A stretch of DNA of 64,000 nucleotides, taken from Holdemania massiliensis. Lineage in GTDB: Bacteria > Bacillota_I > Bacilli_A > Erysipelotrichales > Erysipelotrichaceae. This document shows positions 58,577 to 64,000 of this stretch, piece after piece. Position 1 is the first letter of the stretch; each line of letters opens with the position of its first letter. The position numbers and the translations under genes were made by a program. The notes under the pieces were generated by a model that was not told where the DNA came from, searched no databases, and saw only the letters and a list, made by a program, of their open reading frames with translations. Where the stretch lies: positions 1,054,001 through 1,118,000 of the forward strand of contig NZ_JAKNTK010000001.1 in assembly GCF_022440805.1 (NCBI RefSeq), written 5' to 3'.

Positions 58577-59503
58577 ATGGAAGAAAAAGAACTGATGCTG
58601 GATGACAGCCTGTTTGAACCGCTGGACAGCAGTGAGAAAAACAATGAATTTATTGCCGTTGAAAGCAAAACCTATCTCCAGGACGCCTGGCGGCGTTTTA
58701 AGAAAAATAAGCTGGCTCTGTTCGGGCTCATCTTTCTGATTTTAATCACCTTGGCAGCGATCATCATTCCGATGGTTTCTCCATTTACCTACGACGGTCA
58801 GGATCTGGCCAACCGCAACGCTTTGCCGAATATGGTGCATTTGATGGGTACGGATAAATTAGGCCGGGATATTATGGTGCGGGTTATGTATGGCGCGCGC
58901 ATCTCTTTGACAATTGGCTTTGTCGCTGCCTTTTTGAACCTGATCATCGGCGTCATCTATGGCGGAATCAGCGGCTTTGTCGGCGGGAAGGTGGATATGG
59001 TCATGATGCGGATTGTCGACTGTATCTATGCAATTCCCTCGATGCTCTATGTCATCCTGATTATGATGATTTTCGGGTCAAATATGTTCTCTGTTTTATT
59101 GGGAATATCGATTTCCTCCTGGGTTGGCATGGCCCGGCAGGTCCGTTCGCAGATTCAGACGCTGAAACAGCAGGAATTTTCCATGGCGGCATTTGTAATC
59201 GGCGCCAGTAAGAAACGAATCCTGTTTAAGCATCTGATTATCAACTGTATGGGACCGATTATTGTTTCTGCGACGCTGATGGTGCCTAACGCAATCTTTA
59301 CAGAAGCGTTCCTGAGCTTTATTGGTATTGGCATCAGTGCTCCTCAGGCCAGTTGGGGTACTTTAGCTTCTGAAGCGCGCGGCTTGGTTCAGAGTTATCC
59401 AATTCAGATTATCTGGCCGGTTGCGGCGATCTGTCTGACCATGCTGTCACTGAACTTCATTGGTGATGGATTCGGCGAAGCCCTGGACCCGAAGAAGAGA
59501 TAA
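58577..59503 (+). CDS. oppC: Oligopeptide ABC transporter permease (OppC-type)
   Basis: The 308-residue product starts MEEKELMLDDSLFEPL at 58577 behind AAAGGAG. It has the OppC_N segment (RRFKKNKLALFGLIFLI), the GTDKLGRDIMVRVMYGARISL block, and the EAA loop (SMAAFVIGASKKRILFKHLI). Confidence 0.95.
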   Translation: MEEKELMLDDSLFEPLDSSEKNNEFIAVESKTYLQDAWRRFKKNKLALFGLIFLILITLAAIIIPMVSPFTYDGQDLANRNALPNMVHLMGTDKLGRDIMVRVMYGARISLTIGFVAAFLNLIIGVIYGGISGFVGGKVDMVMMRIVDCIYAIPSMLYVILIMMIFGSNMFSVLLGISISSWVGMARQVRSQIQTLKQQEFSMAAFVIGASKKRILFKHLIINCMGPIIVSATLMVPNAIFTEAFLSFIGIGISAPQASWGTLASEARGLVQSYPIQIIWPVAAICLTMLSLNFIGDGFGEALDPKKR

Positions 59504-59516
59504 GGAGGAGAAAACC

Positions 59517-60524
59517 ATGAATGAACTGTTAAAAGTTGATCATCTGACCGTGGATTTCTCCACAGATCAGGGCACGGTTCACGCTGTGCGTGATGTTTCC
59601 TTCTGCGTTTATCCGCAAGAGGTACTGGGCATCGTCGGCGAATCCGGCTCCGGCAAAAGCCAGACGATGTATTCCGTCATGGGCTTGCTGGCGGACAACG
59701 GTAAGATTACGGCGGAAGATATCCTGTTTGACGGTAAGAAAATCCATGAATCTGCGTTTAAAAATCATTCGGAATATGAAAAGACGATGCAGCATATTCG
59801 CGGCAACGACATGGCGATGATTTTCCAGGATCCGATGACGTTTTTGAATCCAGTTCTGAAAATCGGAACGCAGCTGATTGAACCGCTGCAGAATCACACC
59901 AAGATGTCAAAAAAGGAATGTGAACAAAAGGCAATTGAGCTGATGCGTCAGGTCGGTATTCCTTCACCGGAAAAGCGGATGAATCAGTATCCTTATGAAT
60001 TTTCCGGCGGAATGCGGCAGCGCATCATTATTGCGATGGCGCTTGCCTGCAATCCAAAACTGATCATTGCCGATGAACCGACCACGGCCTTGGACGTCAC
60101 GATCCAGGCCCAGGTGCTGGAGCTGATTCAGGACATGAAGGAAAAGCTCGGTTCTTCTGTCATTATGATTACGCACGATCTTGGTGTTGTTGCCAGCCTG
60201 TGCAATCGGATTGCGATTATGTACGGCGGAAAGATTGTTGAGATCGGAACTGATAAAGAAATTTTCTATGAACCTAAGCATCCCTATACGCAGGGCTTAC
60301 TGAACTGCATTAATAATCCGGAGGATGATGATAAAGATCTCCAGCCGATTCCGGGTTCTCCGCCGGATTTGTTAAATCCGCCGAAGGGCTGTCCGTTTGT
60401 CGACCGCTGCGAGAAAGCGATGAAGATCTGTAAGCAACAGATGCCGTCGGCCACCGCTTTTTCCAAGACGCATGAATGTGCCTGCTGGCTCAATGAATTG
60501 AAAAAAAGGGAGGGTAAAAAATGA
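59517..60524 (+). CDS. oppD: Oligopeptide ABC transporter ATPase (OppD-type)
   Basis: The 335-residue product starts at 59517 behind AAGGAGGAG. Walker A GESGSGKSQT, signature FSGGMRQR, Walker B LIIADEPTTALD and the C-terminal oligopeptide-transport region with cysteines (PFVDRCEKAMKIC) are present. It powers import with the OppF-type partner. Confidence 0.95.
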   Translation: MNELLKVDHLTVDFSTDQGTVHAVRDVSFCVYPQEVLGIVGESGSGKSQTMYSVMGLLADNGKITAEDILFDGKKIHESAFKNHSEYEKTMQHIRGNDMAMIFQDPMTFLNPVLKIGTQLIEPLQNHTKMSKKECEQKAIELMRQVGIPSPEKRMNQYPYEFSGGMRQRIIIAMALACNPKLIIADEPTTALDVTIQAQVLELIQDMKEKLGSSVIMITHDLGVVASLCNRIAIMYGGKIVEIGTDKEIFYEPKHPYTQGLLNCINNPEDDDKDLQPIPGSPPDLLNPPKGCPFVDRCEKAMKICKQQMPSATAFSKTHECACWLNELKKREGKK

Positions 60525-61510
60525 ATAACACTGAAGTCATTTTAAAAGTTACCAACCTGAAAACACATTTTGATGTCACAAAAGGCATGTTTGCCAAGAA
60601 GCAGATCGTCAAAGCCGTAGACGGCGTCAGCTTTGAAATTCATAAAGGTGAAACCTTTGGATTAGTGGGTGAATCTGGATGCGGCAAGTCTACGCTGGGA
60701 CGGACCATCGTTAAATTATATGAACCCACTGAAGGTACGATTGAATACAAGGGACAGGATATTACCAAACTGAAAGGCAAAGAACTGAAAGAGTTCCGCA
60801 AATCAGTTCAGATGATTTTCCAGGATCCATATGCATCCCTGAACCCACGAATGACAGTCGGAGAAATTATTCGGGAACCGATGGATATCCACAATATATA
60901 CAACAGCGCAAAAGAACGCGAAGACCGGGTCGTGGAGCTGTTAAAAATTGTTGGTCTAAAACCAGATCATATCCGTCGTTATCCCCATGAGTTTTCCGGC
61001 GGTCAGCGGCAGCGTATTTCCATTGCCAGAACCTTGGCTTTGAATCCGGATTTCATCATCTGTGATGAACCGATTTCCGCATTGGACGTTTCCATTCAGG
61101 CACAGATTATCAATCTGTTGAAAAATATCCAAAAAGAAATGGGCATTTCTTACCTGTTTGTCGCGCATGATTTAAGCATGGTTAAGCACATTTCTGATCG
61201 GATTGGTGTTATGTATCTGGGCAACATGGTTGAGATTGGGGAAAGCAGCGATCTGTACCACAATCCAATGCATCCATATACGAAGGCACTGTTGTCCGCT
61301 GTGCCGATTCCGGATCCGGAAATTGGCAAATCCAAGAAGCGAATCGTACTGCAGGGGGAACTGCCAAGCCCGCTGGATCCGCCGTCCGGATGTGCTTTCC
61401 GCACCCGTTGTCCCTATGCAACGGAAGAATGTGCAAAAGCGAAACCGCAGCCATCCATGATCAATGGCCGGCAGGTTTCCTGTTTCCAGTTTCAGGCAGG
61501 CATTAAATAA
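60521..61510 (+). CDS. oppF: Oligopeptide ABC transporter ATPase (OppF-type)
   Basis: The 329-residue product overlaps the OppD gene by 4 bp. Walker A GESGCGKSTL, signature FSGGQRQR, Walker B FIICDEPISALD, and the C-terminal CAFRTRCPYATEEC cysteine cluster are all seen. It closes the operon. Confidence 0.95.
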   Translation: MNNTEVILKVTNLKTHFDVTKGMFAKKQIVKAVDGVSFEIHKGETFGLVGESGCGKSTLGRTIVKLYEPTEGTIEYKGQDITKLKGKELKEFRKSVQMIFQDPYASLNPRMTVGEIIREPMDIHNIYNSAKEREDRVVELLKIVGLKPDHIRRYPHEFSGGQRQRISIARTLALNPDFIICDEPISALDVSIQAQIINLLKNIQKEMGISYLFVAHDLSMVKHISDRIGVMYLGNMVEIGESSDLYHNPMHPYTKALLSAVPIPDPEIGKSKKRIVLQGELPSPLDPPSGCAFRTRCPYATEECAKAKPQPSMINGRQVSCFQFQAGIK

Positions 61511-61522
61511 AAATCAGAATTC

Positions 61523-61561
61523 ACACGGGATTTCGCAAGAGGTTCCGTGTTTTTCTTTTTT
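61523..61561 (+). terminator. Terminator of the opp operon
   Basis: ACACGGGA/TTCCGTGT stem (one G-U) with a 12-nt loop, followed by TTTTCTTTTT. Confidence 0.82.
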
Positions 61562-61625
61562 GTCAGTTACAGAAATAGGCAGAAATGAAGAAAAAGAGTA
61601 CAATAAGGAAAAGGAGAAGATTATA

Positions 61626-62456
61626 ATGGAAAAACAAGCGTGGATTGATTATTTAAAAAGCCTGGAAAAAAATGCGATTACTGCGACAGCCTCACGTCAG
61701 CTGAAACCACCGACACAGATTCACACAAAGGTCGGCGGCATTCCGGATCTGCCACCTGATTTTGAATGGCCTTACTTTGAAAATTTAAGGAAGTGGCCTA
61801 CTTCTTCCCGCCATCCGCTATCCTTTATAGCACAGATCAGACTGGATGAATTGATTCCTTACGATATAGAGCATCTTCTGCCAAGCCGTGGTATTTTGTA
61901 TTTCTTTTTTGATCTGGAAACTTATGAGGATCAAGAATTATGGGATAAAAATGTATTTTATTACGATGGTGATCTGGCGTTATTGAAACCCCATCCGCTG
62001 CCGGAAGGAATATCCGATGAGGGAAGATTTCCTGAATTCACGTTAAATTATCAAACCTTGCGGGATCATCCAAGCTGCCAGGAATATTGTAAATATTATG
62101 ACAGGGAACAGAAGTATGAAAAATGGGATGAAAGCTATGAGGTTGATGCAGAAGAAGCCGGCTATGTGGCTCGTTCTATTTGTGATGATCGTGTTTTTAA
62201 ACTGTTAGGTTATGGGGATATCATCCAAAATGAGGTGCTCAGCAGTGCTGTTTATCAATATCAAAGTTTGTGTTCTGAGTCTCAGGAAGAAAGTCAGCCG
62301 CTGGATTGGATTAACTTATTCCAGACAGGCTTTTTGATCAGTTCTGACTGTCAGGAGTATTGGGGAGATGGTGGGAGTCTTTATTTCTACATTCGCAAAC
62401 AAGATCTCAAGAATAAAAACTTTCATCATGTTTGTGTTATGCACGAATGCGGCTAA
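61626..62456 (+). CDS. YwqG-like (DUF1963) protein
   Basis: The 276-residue product starts MEKQAWIDYLKSLEKN at 61626 behind AAAGGAGAA; the frame is open upstream across the opp terminator. DUF1963 features are visible: GGIPDLPPDFEWPYFEN, PLSFIAQIRLDEL, RGILYFFFDLE, and KLLGYGDIIQNEV. The family has no firm function. Confidence 0.88.
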   Translation: MEKQAWIDYLKSLEKNAITATASRQLKPPTQIHTKVGGIPDLPPDFEWPYFENLRKWPTSSRHPLSFIAQIRLDELIPYDIEHLLPSRGILYFFFDLETYEDQELWDKNVFYYDGDLALLKPHPLPEGISDEGRFPEFTLNYQTLRDHPSCQEYCKYYDREQKYEKWDESYEVDAEEAGYVARSICDDRVFKLLGYGDIIQNEVLSSAVYQYQSLCSESQEESQPLDWINLFQTGFLISSDCQEYWGDGGSLYFYIRKQDLKNKNFHHVCVMHECG

Positions 62457-62482
62457 GTTAAGATCAATACAAAGATAAATCT

Positions 62483-62510
62483 GCCGACAATAATTTGTCG
62501 GCTTTTTTTA
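62483..62510 (+). terminator. Terminator after the YwqG-like gene
   Basis: GCCGACAA-TAAT-TTGTCGGC perfect 8-bp stem followed by seven T. Confidence 0.92.
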
Positions 62511-62653
62511 TACAAGCAGCAGACTTTGTACATAATTTGACCCGGATTGAGGATAAAAAATGGGCTCAGATTCTGTCCGAAAAGTAGCATGGATAGGCAA
62601 TGAAGTATAAGGAAAACGCATTTACAATGAAAGTAAAGAAAGGAGGAGCCGTT

Positions 62654-62974
62654 ATGAAAAAGAAAATTGTGGGATTATGCGCCTGTCCGGCAGGCATTGC
62701 CCATACCTACATCGTTGCTGACAAATTGGAAGGGGAAGCCAGACGGTTAGGTTACGAAGCAAAAGTTGAAACACAAGGCTTTGCCGGAATCGAAAATGAA
62801 TTGACCCAACAAGATCTGGACGAAGCGTGCCTCATCATTTTAGCCAATGACATTGCCATCAGTGGTGAGGAGCGATTTGAAGGTTATGAAACAAAAACGG
62901 TTCATTCCAGCATGCACGAAATACTCCATCATGCTCAAGAAGTTATCGAACGCTATTTTGAAGAGGAGGGATAA
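62654..62974 (+). CDS. PTS fructose-type enzyme IIB
   Basis: The 106-residue product starts MKKKIVGLCACPAGIAHT at 62654 behind AAAGGAGG. The phosphorylated cysteine is C11 in the CPAGIAHT motif of fructose-family IIB. It passes phosphate to the sugar transported by the IIC encoded next. It is a single-domain protein, as in multi-gene fructose PTS operons. Confidence 0.93.
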   Translation: MKKKIVGLCACPAGIAHTYIVADKLEGEARRLGYEAKVETQGFAGIENELTQQDLDEACLIILANDIAISGEERFEGYETKTVHSSMHEILHHAQEVIERYFEEEG

Positions 62975-62976
62975 TT

Positions 62977-64000
62977 ATGAGCAAAACAAAGTGGCAACAA
63001 GGCTTTAACACATTCCAAAAACATCTGATGACCGGAATTGGCTACATGATTCCAGTTATTGTTGCTCCGGGAATTGTGATGGGTGTTGCTCAGGTCGCAG
63101 CATCAATGTTAGGCTTGGACATCAAATCCGCGGAAGCGCTAGTCAGCATGGATGCCCTAACTCGTTGTCTGGCCTGGATGCAGCAAGTGGCAGGACCCCA
63201 GTGCCGGGATCTAATGTATCCAGTACTGGCAGCCTATATTTCTTACTCGATAGCCAATCGAACTGGCCTGATTGTCGGCTTCTTTGGCGGCTTACTCTCC
63301 GTCCTGTCCGGCGCCGGTTTCTTTGGGGCAGTGATTACCGGCTTTCTCGGCGGCTATCTGATGAATTTCTTAAAGAAACAAATAAAGGTCAGCCGAACCT
63401 ATTTACCGGTTATGAATATGGTCGTTTATCCATTAATCGGAACCCTGGCAATTTTCCTGGCTGCTTATTTTATCATCAATCCGCTGGGAAATTGGATTAC
63501 TCAAAGCATCGTGTCATTAATTAATGTTATTGGTAATCTGGGAGGCGTGGCGATTAGTTTTATCTTGGCGGCAGGCAATTCCTTTGATATCGGCGGACCG
63601 GTTTCTAAAGGTTTTATGGCCATTACACTGCAGCTGGCTGATGCTGGATTTTCGAAAAGTCCTTTGTCCATCGGTTCTGTAGTTCCAGCAATAGGATTTG
63701 GATTTGCGACTTTGCTGGATAAGTTTGTTTTGCGCAAACACTTGTTTACAGAAGATTTGCAGGCCAGCGGAACACCAGCCTTAATATTAGGTTTGCTGTG
63801 TGTTGCCGAAGGAGGTCTGCCCTTGCTGCTGTCGGATCTGCTGTTTATGATCCCCATTAATTGCTTGGGCGGAGGACTCGCTGCGGCCAGTGCCTACCTG
63901 TTTGGAGTGCACATGCCGAAAACTGTACCTGGAGGCATTCTTGGCGTACCCCTGATGGAGAAACCCTTGCTTTATATTCTTTCCATTCTGATCGGTGCTT
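62977..64000 (+). CDS. PTS fructose-type enzyme IIC, truncated by window edge
   Basis: The frame begins ATG at 62977, 2 bp after the IIB stop, behind GAGGAGGG, and is open to the window end (341 codons). It is highly hydrophobic with the fructose IIC blocks HLMTGIGYMIPVIVAPGIVMG, GFFGGLLSVLSGAGFFGAVITGFLGGY and FDIGGPVSKGFM. The exact substrate (fructose, mannitol or other) cannot be told. Confidence 0.92.
   Translation, partial: MSKTKWQQGFNTFQKHLMTGIGYMIPVIVAPGIVMGVAQVAASMLGLDIKSAEALVSMDALTRCLAWMQQVAGPQCRDLMYPVLAAYISYSIANRTGLIVGFFGGLLSVLSGAGFFGAVITGFLGGYLMNFLKKQIKVSRTYLPVMNMVVYPLIGTLAIFLAAYFIINPLGNWITQSIVSLINVIGNLGGVAISFILAAGNSFDIGGPVSKGFMAITLQLADAGFSKSPLSIGSVVPAIGFGFATLLDKFVLRKHLFTEDLQASGTPALILGLLCVAEGGLPLLLSDLLFMIPINCLGGGLAAASAYLFGVHMPKTVPGGILGVPLMEKPLLYILSILIGA

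Overview
The window looks like a chromosomal segment of a low-to-mid GC Gram-positive bacterium (Firmicutes/Bacillota). It has strong AGGAGG-type ribosome binding sites, lipobox substrate-binding proteins, a lysine riboswitch, a T-box leader, sigma-A promoters (TTGACA/TAtaaT) and intrinsic terminators. The overall flavour resembles gut Erysipelotrichia, but that genus-level guess is inference only. No rRNA genes, CRISPR array or transposase were seen.

Layout. (1) 1-2650, host: the start of a HAD phosphatase gene and an orphan oligopeptide-type lipoprotein gene under a lysine riboswitch. (2) 2653-43024, a complete-looking temperate siphovirus prophage of about 40 kb, integrated in the 3' end of a tRNA-Gly(GCC) gene. 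It is bounded by a 19-bp identical core inside a 54-bp imperfect repeat. (3) 43007-43161, two tRNA-Gly genes on the minus strand. (4) 43467-51490, a reduced Tad/Flp-type pilus locus ending in a large secreted Ig-like protein. (5) 51562-53234, a Cys-Asp repeat protein and a branched-chain aminotransferase on the minus strand. (6) 53483-61510, a T-box-controlled lipoprotein, a second lipoprotein, and oppBCDF-type permease/ATPase genes. (7) 61626-64000, a YwqG-like protein and fructose-type PTS IIB/IIC genes; IIC runs off the window.

Prophage logic. The lysogeny side is on the minus strand: integrase, then a CI/S24-type repressor whose stop codon overlaps the start of a membrane-protein gene. 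A divergent Cro-like gene faces it across three 13-bp operators spaced exactly 29 bp apart. The early genes run through DUF2800, DUF2815, a family-A DNA polymerase, a VapE-type primase/helicase, VRR-NUC and an SNF2-type helicase. A 260-bp array of ten GGTAACA/TGTTACC heptamers lies between the VapE and VRR-NUC genes and is a candidate origin. An ArpU/RinA-like regulator and tandem terminators precede the late operon: terminase, portal, minor head protein, scaffold, P22-type coat, tail genes, fibres, endolysin and holins.

Most interesting. (a) Two toxin-immunity-like cassettes sit inside the late operon. They share a 41-nt 5' module (40/41 identical) and a 28-nt identical 3' terminator. The first encodes a RelA/SpoT-like toxSAS protein paired with a catalytically intact HD (p)ppGpp-hydrolase-like protein. 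(b) Four paralogous tail-tip proteins occur in tandem, two ending in long poly-G tracts (13 and 11 G). A slip to 12 or 15 G would fuse the first two genes in frame, which suggests a phase-variable tail. (c) The endolysin joins an NlpC/P60 domain, a phosphodiester-glycosidase-like domain and an SH3-like domain, with a strong in-frame internal ribosome binding site at the first junction. (d) Paralogous Opp lipoproteins are placed under different amino-acid-sensing RNAs.
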